The position numbers and the translations under genes were made by a program. From Desulfovibrio mangrovi (GTDB taxonomy: Bacteria > Desulfobacterota > Desulfovibrionia > Desulfovibrionales > Desulfovibrionaceae), in assembly GCF_026230175.1 (NCBI RefSeq), contig NZ_CP104208.1:2666001-2730000 (forward strand): DNA of 64,000 nt, written 5' to 3'. Under the pieces are notes generated by a model. That model had not been told where the DNA came from. It did not search any database and was given only the letters and a program-made list of their open reading frames with translations. Below, piece after piece: positions 56,801 to 63,510 of the stretch; within the stretch, counting starts at the first letter, position 1; each line of letters opens with the position of its first letter.

Positions 56801-57972
56801 CCTCCCGCAGTCTGCTCATCATCGAGGACAACCTTGAATTTGCCCGCATCATGCGCGATTTCGCCCGTGAACGCGGCTTCAAATGTCTTGTGGCAGGCGA
56901 TGGCGAAACCGGCCTGCACTACGCGGACTACTACAAGCCAAGCGCCATCATTCTTGATATCGGCCTGCCCGGTATTGACGGTTGGACCGTCATGGAGCGG
57001 CTCAAGGACAATCCCGAACTGCGCCACATTCCCGTCCATTTCATGTCCGCGGCAGACAGCTCGCTGGACGCCATGCGCATGGGGGCCATAGGCTACCTGA
57101 CCAAACCCGTAAGCATGGAAAAGATCGAGGAAGCGTTTGCCAAACTGGAACATGTCATCTCCAAGCCGGTGAGCAAACTGCTGCTGGTGGAAGACGACCC
57201 CATTCAGCGCCGCAGCATTCAGGAGCTCATCGGCAACGGCGACGTGCAGACCATTGCCGTTTCCACCGGGGCAGAAGCCTTCCGCGAACTGGAAAAGGGC
57301 GGCTACGACTGCATGATTCTGGACCTCGGCCTTGAGGACATGTCCGGCTTCGATCTTCTGGAGCAGGTACGGCAGAGCGAAACCTCCGTACGCGTGCCCA
57401 TCATCATCTATACCGGCCGCGACCTGACCCGCGAAGAGGAAAAGCAGCTCAACCGCTATGCGGAAACCATCATCATCAAGGGCGTGAAGTCGCCGGAACG
57501 CCTGCTCGACGAATCGGCTCTGTTCCTGCATCGCGTGGAAGCCAACCTGCCGGAGGAAAAGCGCCGCATGCTCAAGCAGGCGCACGACAAGGAAGCCGTG
57601 CTGGCCGAAAAGACGGTACTTCTTGTGGATGACGACATGCGCAACGTCTTTGCCCTTTCCAGCCTGCTGGAAGAAAAGCAGATGAACGTTGTCATCGCCC
57701 GCAACGGCATTGAATGTCTGGACAAGCTCAAGGAAGGCCTGCGCCCCAACGCAGTGCTCATGGACATCATGATGCCAGTAATGGACGGCTACGAGGCCAT
57801 GCGCGAAATCCGCAAACAGCGCAACTTTGCCAAGATGCCCATCATCGCCCTCACGGCCAAGGCCATGAAGGGGGACCGCAGCAAGTGCATTGAAGCCGGT
57901 GCCAGCGACTATCTCGCCAAGCCCGTGGATACGGAAAAGTTGCTCTCCATGCTGAGAGTCTGGTTATATTGA
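53824..57972 (+). CDS. Large hybrid histidine kinase: Cache-HAMP-GAF-coiled coil-HisKA-HATPase-three receivers
   Basis: Inner-membrane kinase of 1382 residues. TM1 is at about 12-32 and TM2 at about 337-360, with a double-Cache type periplasmic domain between. HAMP covers about 362-415 and GAF about 440-570. A coiled coil at about 575-690 is built from three 28-residue repeats. HisKA has His697 in NMSHELRTPLN, and the ATPase has DEGIGIAKE and GTGLGLSI. A Pro-rich linker follows, then receivers starting near 997 (LLIIEDN), 1118 (LLLVEDD) and 1264 (VLLVDDD), each with its phospho-Asp. It is the first gene of an operon with cheR, cheB and a diguanylate cyclase. The signal is unknown. Confidence 0.94.
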   Translation: MFHFLADIRIRPKLVFLFVATGLVPLIIVGAFGTKLTKDSLLQKSFDQLETVQSVRKAQIEDFFHERFADTQVMADSIRIRDLQSLLNAFDTDKRTEEMETAAREKAHRALVAPYLKGLESHIAAYGYQNLYLIDANHGHVLLSLTGELESGDSLSVGSHKKTGLADAWRAALASNDTVITDFAPYGPRRGAEAAFIAQPVRNDAGEIIGVLALQLSPELITRIVDSRKGMGSTGESYLLGINAQTSEYELRSNLKTMGDGRYVVGYSLSTPLQYWHSARKAGETGGQGTYTDSAGNPVQVAYNKLSVAGLDWYLISKIDEYEVTAPVRAIYWAIGSIAAGLALFISIGSIIFSRTLTRPIIEGVHFAKAISEGDLHSSLALDQKDELGELANALNTMAQDLRNMDWLQSGKEGLDDEMRGEHETDDLARRAISYLTKHLGAQLGAIYLLEDNELKLRSSYAFTDRGGNFNSFALGEGMVGQAALEQKTIVFSNVRPEANTPVPAINFGAGETVPTNFMAVPVIFEEMLLGVILIGSLQTLSPLQRQFVNQNIPNVAIMLNAARSRQVIRELFEQAQRQQEELRVANIELEDQTRALQESEAELQAQQEELRVTNEELEEQTKALRESEAELQAQQEELRVTNEELEERTKALQDQKDAIRTKNAELVKAQEVVRQKARDLEIASKYKSEFLANMSHELRTPLNSILILSQLMANNKDGNLNVRQIDSAKAINSAGSDLLTLINEILDLSKIEAGKVELLVETFPVDALVTDLKRLFNNVAEDKGLDFRISVSGNVPQDITTDSQRLQQVLRNLLTNAFKFTHKGAVTLDIMRPAPTNGDSGSRGIAFIVKDEGIGIAKEKQEAIFQAFQQADGSTSRKYGGTGLGLSISRELVRLLGGTISLHSEEGKGSTFTVILPESYTKAASEDLPEAAVLPETNDVLPDAAKTPSEPLACNPSPETVSGPGLPVPDKKTVPPCESGYLEDDRKDITPASRSLLIIEDNLEFARIMRDFARERGFKCLVAGDGETGLHYADYYKPSAIILDIGLPGIDGWTVMERLKDNPELRHIPVHFMSAADSSLDAMRMGAIGYLTKPVSMEKIEEAFAKLEHVISKPVSKLLLVEDDPIQRRSIQELIGNGDVQTIAVSTGAEAFRELEKGGYDCMILDLGLEDMSGFDLLEQVRQSETSVRVPIIIYTGRDLTREEEKQLNRYAETIIIKGVKSPERLLDESALFLHRVEANLPEEKRRMLKQAHDKEAVLAEKTVLLVDDDMRNVFALSSLLEEKQMNVVIARNGIECLDKLKEGLRPNAVLMDIMMPVMDGYEAMREIRKQRNFAKMPIIALTAKAMKGDRSKCIEAGASDYLAKPVDTEKLLSMLRVWLY
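55561..55797 (+). repeat. Three tandem 84-bp units coding a coiled coil
   Basis: Units start at 55561, 55645 and 55729. Each codes 28 residues of the form QEELRVTNEELEEQTKALRE. The period of 28 fits four heptads, so repeat-number changes would keep coiled-coil phase. Confidence 0.85.
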
Positions 57973-57973
57973 T

Positions 57974-58810
57974 ATGAGCATGCCGGAACACATAGACAAC
58001 GAACGGCTTGAAATACAGCTGCTGCTGGAAGCCGTGTACCGTAAATACGGGTACGACTTCAGGAATTACGCCTGCGCCCACACCAAGCGGCGGCTGGAAC
58101 ACAGGCGTGCGATGGAAGGGCTGGGCGACTATTCCCAGATGATGCACCGCCTCATCCACGACGAGGAATTCTTCGATACGGTGCTGCTCGACCTTTCCAT
58201 CAACGTGACGGAAATGTTCCGCGACCCGTGGTTCTATAAGAAAGTGCGCGAAGCCGTGGTGCCGCACCTGTGCACCTACCCCTTCATCAAGGTATGGCAT
58301 GCCGGATGCTCCGCAGGGCAGGAAGTCTATTCCATGGCCATTCTGCTGGAAGAGGAAGGCATGCGCGAACGCGTGCAGATCTATGCGACGGACTTCAACG
58401 AAATCGTTCTGCAAAAAGCCAAGGACGGCATTTACCCTGTAGATCTCATCCGCGAATACACGACGAACTACCAGAAAGCGGGCGGCACCCAGTCCTTTTC
58501 CGATTACTACACTGCGGACTATGCCAGCGTGGTCATGAAGCGCTCCCTGCGCGAACAGGTGCTTTTTTCTTCCCACAATCTGGTTACAGACGGCGTGTTC
58601 GGCGAGATGAACGTCATATTCTGTCGCAACGTCCTCATTTATTTCAACAGAGAACTCCAGAACAAGGTACTCAAACTCTTCTACGACAGTCTCTGCCCCG
58701 GCGGTTTCCTGTGCCTTGGCTCCAAGGAGACACTCATGTTCTCTGAGATTGCGGACAAGTTCGAGGTCATCGCGGACAGGGAAAAGATATACCGTAAAAA
58801 ACGGATGTAG
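57974..58810 (+). CDS. cheR: CheR-type protein-glutamate methyltransferase
   Basis: SAM-dependent methyltransferase of 278 residues. It has the N-terminal helical CheR domain, then INVTEMFRDPWFYK near residue 77, the SAM-binding HAGCSAGQEVYSMAI, an ATDFNEIVLQKA motif, and VIFCRNVLIYF in the catalytic domain. It begins one base after the hybrid kinase stop. No chemoreceptor, CheA or CheW gene is nearby. Its substrate may be the coiled-coil or another part of the partner kinase rather than a classical receptor (inference). Confidence 0.93.
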   Translation: MSMPEHIDNERLEIQLLLEAVYRKYGYDFRNYACAHTKRRLEHRRAMEGLGDYSQMMHRLIHDEEFFDTVLLDLSINVTEMFRDPWFYKKVREAVVPHLCTYPFIKVWHAGCSAGQEVYSMAILLEEEGMRERVQIYATDFNEIVLQKAKDGIYPVDLIREYTTNYQKAGGTQSFSDYYTADYASVVMKRSLREQVLFSSHNLVTDGVFGEMNVIFCRNVLIYFNRELQNKVLKLFYDSLCPGGFLCLGSKETLMFSEIADKFEVIADREKIYRKKRM

Positions 58811-58824
58811 CCGGACGGAGAACC

Positions 58825-59409
58825 ATGTCCCCACACCCGAAGAAATACGAAGCCGTTGTCATCGGCGTATCTGCCGGAGGCCTTACCGCCCTGGAGACCA
58901 TCCTTTCGGCGCTCCATGCCTCGTTCTCCCTGCCCGTACTCATCGTGCAGCACATCAGCCCGGATGCCGAAAGCTATCTGCCGCAGCATTTTGCCACCCG
59001 CTGCCCACTGCCTGTGAAAGAGGCGGACGATAAAGAAGACATCATGGCCCGCACCATATATTTTGCCCCGCCCGACTATCACATGATGGTTGAGCTTGAC
59101 CGCAGCATCTCTCTTTCCGTAGAACGCCGCGTCAACTTTTCCCGCCCCTCCGTGGACGTGCTGTTTGAAACTGCGGCAGAAGCTTACGGAGACGGCCTCA
59201 TCGGGATCATCCTGACCGGTGCGAACCACGATGGTGCAGCGGGACTGGCCCGCATCAAGCAACTCGGCGGCCTCACCATCGTGCAGGCACCTGAAACCGC
59301 TCAGGCTAATGCCATGCCCCGCGCTGCGCTGGAAGCCACACAGGCAGACCATATTTTGACCCTGAAAGACATTGCAAGGCAGCTCAACGCCCTGGAGGGT
59401 GCATTATGA
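58825..59409 (+). CDS. cheB: CheB-type methylesterase lacking the receiver domain
   Basis: The catalytic domain only, 194 residues. It has GVSAGGLTALE (nucleophile Ser), QHISPDAESYLP (catalytic His) and LTGANHDGAAGL (Asp). Classical chemotaxis CheB has an N-terminal receiver; it is absent here, so activity is not controlled by direct phosphorylation. It lies between cheR and the REC-GGDEF gene and overlaps the latter by 4 bp. Confidence 0.93.
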   Translation: MSPHPKKYEAVVIGVSAGGLTALETILSALHASFSLPVLIVQHISPDAESYLPQHFATRCPLPVKEADDKEDIMARTIYFAPPDYHMMVELDRSISLSVERRVNFSRPSVDVLFETAAEAYGDGLIGIILTGANHDGAAGLARIKQLGGLTIVQAPETAQANAMPRAALEATQADHILTLKDIARQLNALEGAL

Positions 59410-60449
59410 GAAAGCCCAAAATACTCATCGTGGACGACAAACCCGCCAACCTGCTGGCGCTGGGTGGCCTGCTGGCCGACCTTGACGTGGAACTCGTCGA
59501 AGCCAATTCCGGTGCGGACGCCCTTGCGCAGACGCTGGACCACGATTTCGCCCTTGTGCTGCTGGACGTGCAGATGCCGGACATGGACGGCTACGAAGTT
59601 GCCGAACTCATGCGCGGCAACAGAAAGACGCGACATGTGCCCATCATCTTCGTTACCGCCGCCTACAAGCGCGAAACCCACATCTTCAAGGGCTACGAAT
59701 CCGGTGCCGTGGACTATCTTTTCAAGCCCCTTGAGCCGCTCGTGTTCAAAAGCAAGGTAGGGGTGTTTCTCGAGCTGTTCCGCCACAAGGAAGAGCTGGA
59801 AGCGAAGAGACGGGAACTGGACAGGAAACTTGTGGAACTGGAAGAGTTGCAGCAGCAGCTTGAAGAAACCAACGAACAGCTCCTCTATCTTTCCGTCACG
59901 GACGGCCTGACCGGTCTCAGCAACAGGCGACACTTTGAAGAGGTCTATAATGAGGAATGGGCGCGCAGCCTGCGCAACCGCACCCCCCTTTCCCTGCTGC
60001 TGCTCGATATCGACCACTTCAAGGCATACAACGATACCTACGGACACGGCGCTGGTGACGACTGCCTGCGACGCATATCGCTCACCCTTTCCGAGATCGT
60101 CCAGCGGGATGTGGACAAGCTGGCCCGCATAGGCGGAGAGGAATTTGCCATTCTGCTGCCCGGAACAGACACCCCCGGTGCCGAGTTCGTGGCCAGAAAA
60201 CTGCTGCTTGCCGTCTCCACCAAGGACCTGCCCCATGGCGCTTCCGGCACAGCCGACTATGTGACGATTTCCATAGGCGTCGCCTCTACGGTGCCGGACA
60301 GAATGCTCTCGCCCCGCACCGTGTATGATGCTGCGGACAAGGCGCTCTATTCTGCCAAAAAACAAGGCCGTAATCGGGTGTGCAGTTCCCCCCAGTTCTT
60401 CGTGGAACTGGGTGATGACTCCCTTCACAATGCGGCCTCCATGTTCTGA
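59406..60449 (+). CDS. Response regulator with GGDEF domain (diguanylate cyclase)
   Basis: A 347-residue protein with an N-terminal receiver (ILIVDDKPAN; phospho-Asp in LVLLDVQMPDMDG) followed by a coiled linker (about 125-160) and a GGDEF domain. The active site reads GGEEF in RIGGEEFAIL. An inhibitory I-site RxxD (RDVD) lies five residues before it. The protein should make cyclic di-GMP when phosphorylated, probably by the hybrid kinase of the same operon, and be feedback-inhibited. Its ATG overlaps the cheB stop (ATGA). Confidence 0.95.
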   Translation: MRKPKILIVDDKPANLLALGGLLADLDVELVEANSGADALAQTLDHDFALVLLDVQMPDMDGYEVAELMRGNRKTRHVPIIFVTAAYKRETHIFKGYESGAVDYLFKPLEPLVFKSKVGVFLELFRHKEELEAKRRELDRKLVELEELQQQLEETNEQLLYLSVTDGLTGLSNRRHFEEVYNEEWARSLRNRTPLSLLLLDIDHFKAYNDTYGHGAGDDCLRRISLTLSEIVQRDVDKLARIGGEEFAILLPGTDTPGAEFVARKLLLAVSTKDLPHGASGTADYVTISIGVASTVPDRMLSPRTVYDAADKALYSAKKQGRNRVCSSPQFFVELGDDSLHNAASMF

Positions 60450-60481
60450 TCCTCATAGCGCCAGTCGCAACAGAACAACAA

Positions 60482-60526
60482 AGCCCCCTCCCCTGTGAAC
60501 AGCTTCCAGAGGAGGGGGGGGTCTTT
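60482..60526 (+). terminator. Possible terminator after the signalling operon
   Basis: GCCCCCTCCCCT pairs imperfectly with a G-rich arm (AGAGGAGGGGGGGG), followed by TCTTT. It is GC-rich but imperfect. Confidence 0.4.
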
Positions 60527-60650
60527 AGGCGAAGTGCACGGGCAACATGGCCCATGCCCGTCAGAGACAAACGCAGAAAAGGCTGACTGCAATACAAACC
60601 GTACAGCAGAGCCGTTACATATCGCAGCCAATCTTCGGCAAAGTCATCGG

Positions 60651-61286
60651 CTACCGCTCGGAGACCGCCAGTTTCACCCCCAGCCCCACAAGCACACCGC
60701 CAAGGGTACGATCCAACCAGACGCGCAAGCGGCGGCTTTCACGCAGGCGTCCGGTAAGACGATCGCCGACAAAAACAAGCGGCGGTTCCACAAATGCGGC
60801 CACCACAATGACGAGCACGCCATGCAGCATCAACTGCACCCACGCCGGCCCCGCCTCCGGCTCCACGAACTGGGGCAGAAAGGCAAGAAAGAAGGTCGCC
60901 ACCTTGGGATTGAGCAGGTCTACCAAAGCTCCCTGACGGAAGACGGAAAACAATCCGACCTGTTCCTGAATGTCGCCGATATCCAACGCATCGCCCTGTG
61001 AACGCAAGGCTTGCCAGCCCAACCATAACAGATAGCCCACGCCTACCCACTTCACCACGGCAAACACGGCTGCCGAGGCGGCAATAATGGCGGAAAGGCC
61101 CAGCGCAGCCAGCAACACATGCCCGAAGGCACCGGTCCAGATGCCCAGCATGGCAGCGGTTCCGGCCCGCCTGCCTCCCTTGACCGTATGGCTCAAAATA
61201 AACGCGAAATCCGGCCCCGGAGCGATGTTCAGCAGAAAGGCCGCCGTGAAGAAAGACAGCCAGTGCGTAAGGTCATATTCAAGCAT
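60651..61286 (-). CDS. LysE-family amino-acid exporter
   Basis: Inner-membrane protein of 211 residues with about six membrane spans. It shows the LysE/RhtB features: FLLNIAPGPDFAFILSHTVKGG with the Pro-Gly-Pro motif near residue 17, GIWTGAFGHVLLAALGL, a central LLNPKVATFFLAFLPQF, and C-terminal hydrophobic helices. The start at ATG 61286 has AAGGGG; an upstream in-frame Met would add an unlikely hydrophilic tail. Substrate is unknown (homoserine, Thr, Lys or similar). It is a single gene on the minus strand. Confidence 0.9.
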   Translation of the reverse strand: MLEYDLTHWLSFFTAAFLLNIAPGPDFAFILSHTVKGGRRAGTAAMLGIWTGAFGHVLLAALGLSAIIAASAAVFAVVKWVGVGYLLWLGWQALRSQGDALDIGDIQEQVGLFSVFRQGALVDLLNPKVATFFLAFLPQFVEPEAGPAWVQLMLHGVLVIVVAAFVEPPLVFVGDRLTGRLRESRRLRVWLDRTLGGVLVGLGVKLAVSER

Positions 61287-61535
61287 ATTCGCCCCTTGCG
61301 TTACGAATGATGAAGGGCAGTGTCCTATCACCCGACAGAGGGCTCGGCAAGGGGATGGAAAAGCTGCACCAAACCCCACCTAGGCGGTTCCGTGCCTGCA
61401 CAGAATATAATTCCATAGAGCTATATAGAATGCACTAATCATCCTGCAATACACCGCAGCGGCATGGCTGGTTTCCGATGGCCGGATAGCTCAACACCAT
61501 GGCGGAGGCGGAAAAACAGACAAAGGAGATACAAG

Positions 61536-62351
61536 ATGAAGTGCATGCAAGTACGGTTTGTCACACGAGTAATTACGATGGTTATAGCTTGTTTGCTGCT
61601 GGGCGCCATGTTCATTCCACAGGTGTTCGCCCAGTCGGCTGCGGATGAAAAAGACGAGATATACATGCTCACCGCCTATTCCGTTGTGCTGAACGACTGG
61701 CAGGCAGACGGCACCCCCGACAAACGGGGACATAATATCGGCTCCATCCTTGTTGACGATCAAGGCAACATCGTTCGCTGGGCACGCAACTGCAACGCCC
61801 GACTAAAAAACGGCACTCAGCACGGCGAGGTGCGGCTGATGGTTGGCTATCTCAGCACAACGCAAAAAAACTATCTTTCCGGCTACACCATTTACACCTC
61901 GCTGGAACCCTGCGCCCAGTGCAGCGGCATGATGGACCTGACCCAGGTGTCCCGCACCGTATACGGCCAGACAGACCCGGCCTACGGCAAGGCCATTGAA
62001 CGGCTGGCTCTGAACAGCAAAGCATGGAACGAGCACGGCTACACCCCCTATCCCCGTTCCGAAAACCTGCATTCCGACAGAAGCAAAACGCCCTACTGCC
62101 AGCAGCTTGAAGATGCCTACGCACAGGCCGGCGGCTCCATCACCAAGTTCCTGCTGAGCCCGACGGCAAAGGGAATATACGAAGCCGCCGCGCAGAAACT
62201 GCAAGCCTATCAGATCGAACATCAGGAAAATGCCGCTGTTCTGCAGCAGGCCAAGCAATTCCTGCAGACCGTTCAGCCCGGCATTCCCCATATCCAGATG
62301 AGTGATGCAGCACGGTATCTTAACACCCGCGCCATAGCGCTCATGCCCTAG
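61536..62351 (+). CDS. Exported protein of the cytidine/deoxycytidylate deaminase fold
   Basis: A 271-residue protein with a signal peptide (VITMVIACLLLGAMFIPQVFA) at the N-terminus, so it is exported. The mature part carries both zinc-site motifs of the deaminase fold: H-x-E in TQHGEVRL near residue 100, and PCxxC in SLEPCAQCSGMM near 127. The C-terminal 130 residues are helical without a known domain. AAAGGAG precedes the ATG. Nucleobase or nucleoside deamination outside the cytoplasm would be unusual; the substrate is unknown. Codon use matches the host. Confidence 0.8.
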   Translation: MKCMQVRFVTRVITMVIACLLLGAMFIPQVFAQSAADEKDEIYMLTAYSVVLNDWQADGTPDKRGHNIGSILVDDQGNIVRWARNCNARLKNGTQHGEVRLMVGYLSTTQKNYLSGYTIYTSLEPCAQCSGMMDLTQVSRTVYGQTDPAYGKAIERLALNSKAWNEHGYTPYPRSENLHSDRSKTPYCQQLEDAYAQAGGSITKFLLSPTAKGIYEAAAQKLQAYQIEHQENAAVLQQAKQFLQTVQPGIPHIQMSDAARYLNTRAIALMP

Positions 62352-62377
62352 CGCCGGTTCGCTGCTGCCCAAATAAA

Positions 62378-62402
62378 AAAGCCGCCCTTTCGGGCGGCTT
62401 TC
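62378..62402. terminator. Terminator between the deaminase gene and the displaced hisF end
   Basis: AAAGCCGCCC/GGGCGGCTTT with loop TTTC, flanked by A and T runs. A near-copy lies at 63463-63489 beyond the attached hisF end, so the terminator appears duplicated with the gene end. Confidence 0.85.
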
Positions 62403-62426
62403 ATTATTCTTGCGATTGCGACGACA

Positions 62427-62518
62427 CTACCAGACCATGCGCATTTTCGCGCCCATGGCGTTGATCTGCCGCTTCAGGTCCGGAATGGTGTATTCCCCAT
62501 AATGCACGATGGAGGCGA
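62427..62518 (-). pseudogene. Displaced 3' end of hisF
   Basis: 92 bp on the minus strand code the last 30 residues of HisF (from [13 protein letters not shown] to MRMVW) and a TAG stop. Positions 62428-62518 match 63512-63602 in 88 of 91 bases. All three changes are synonymous (GAC/GAT, CTG/CTC, TAT/TAC in the coding strand), and the stop differs (TAG here, TAA in the attached copy). It has no start and is a relic of the gene end before insertion. Confidence 0.92.
62428..62518 (-). repeat. Direct repeat DR-B2 (distal copy of the hisF end)
   Basis: The distal partner of 63512-63602. Offset is 1084 bp. The match ends sharply on both sides. Confidence 0.93.
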
Positions 62519-62640
62519 AGGAACTAACAAAGACGTCGTCATGATCGAACCTCTAACCAAGAGACAATACACTTAAGCCGGCACAAGCGGTGTTCTCTAC
62601 ATGCAAGACAACCGCAAAGTCATGCCCCCCTCGACAAAGA

Positions 62641-62669
62641 TTGACACATATAAACTCCGCGAATATTCA
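62641..62669 (+). promoter_or_regulatory. Sigma-70-type promoter of the island B gene
   Basis: TTGACA (62641-62646) and TATTCA (62664-62669) are 17 bases apart, giving a start near 62677, about 35 bases before the ATG. Confidence 0.55.
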
Positions 62670-62710
62670 GACAATTAACAAGCTACAGCACAACCTACAC
62701 CCTATACTCA

Positions 62711-63454
62711 ATGGTGCCCAATAACATGACGAAAGCTCCAACCTCTTGCGTTCTCAACCACGACGGAACATTGAAACGTTGGTTCATTATCTCAACGTTA
62801 TCAATATGCCTATTAGCAACAATAGCAACATCTGACGATACATACATACACCCATCTCTCAGCAATCATTTATTAAGTCATATTTTGAACCATACAAACT
62901 CTACGCTACACTCTATATCAACCTCGATACTCACAAGCATAATCTTTTATTACTTTGTTGTTTATCTATATGAATCAAGCAAAGTCAATCGTTTAAAAAG
63001 AATTCTAATAAAACCAGTTAATTTTATATTGGATACTAAAGACTCTGGGATATATTATTGGAGTAAAAATATATATTTTTGTGACAATACAATTTCTCAC
63101 GAGAAAGTTTCAGAATTCAAGAAATATTTATCAAACACAAAATTAAATGGCTTAGATATGAAATATACTCTAACGGCATGTTCAGAGTCATACCACACCT
63201 TCACCGCCCTAACCACAATTGCCGCCCAAATATCACCAGAGTGCCTAGCTCAATGGACTGGACTCACAAGAAGCATTCAGCTTCTTGCAGACTTAAGCTA
63301 TCGTTTTGAGAAAGAAACGCAACTAATCGATACCAATAACAAAAACTCATCGGAATTATTTCAAGAATATATAAGTTTATCCGACAAGAATAGGGAGGAA
63401 TACAAACTATACTTTGACGAATTCATTAAAATACTCGAGGACTTTCTACGATAG
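62711..63454 (+). CDS. AT-rich membrane protein of unknown function (island B cargo)
   Basis: Protein of 247 residues, not recognised. Two membrane segments are visible, at about 24-41 (FIISTLSICLLATIAT) and 68-88 (SISTSILTSIIFYYFVVYLY), followed by a cytoplasmic or periplasmic helical domain of about 155 residues rich in Lys, Asn, Ser and Ile. The two-TM plus soluble-domain layout is like that of several phage-defence effectors, such as SLATT-type proteins, but no motif proves it. Base composition is strongly AT-rich against the surroundings. A second Met at 62726 is an alternative start; neither has a strong ribosome site. Confidence 0.75.
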   Translation: MVPNNMTKAPTSCVLNHDGTLKRWFIISTLSICLLATIATSDDTYIHPSLSNHLLSHILNHTNSTLHSISTSILTSIIFYYFVVYLYESSKVNRLKRILIKPVNFILDTKDSGIYYWSKNIYFCDNTISHEKVSEFKKYLSNTKLNGLDMKYTLTACSESYHTFTALTTIAAQISPECLAQWTGLTRSIQLLADLSYRFEKETQLIDTNNKNSSELFQEYISLSDKNREEYKLYFDEFIKILEDFLR

Positions 63455-63462
63455 CCCAAACA

Positions 63463-63489
63463 AGAAGCCGCCCTTTCGGGCGGCTTCTT
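63463..63489. terminator. Terminator between the island B gene and hisF
   Basis: The stem GAAGCCGCCC/GGGCGGCTTC with loop TTTC is almost the same as 62378-62402. It serves both convergent genes. Confidence 0.85.
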
Positions 63490-63510
63490 TATGTATCTAT
63501 TGTCGGCTTT

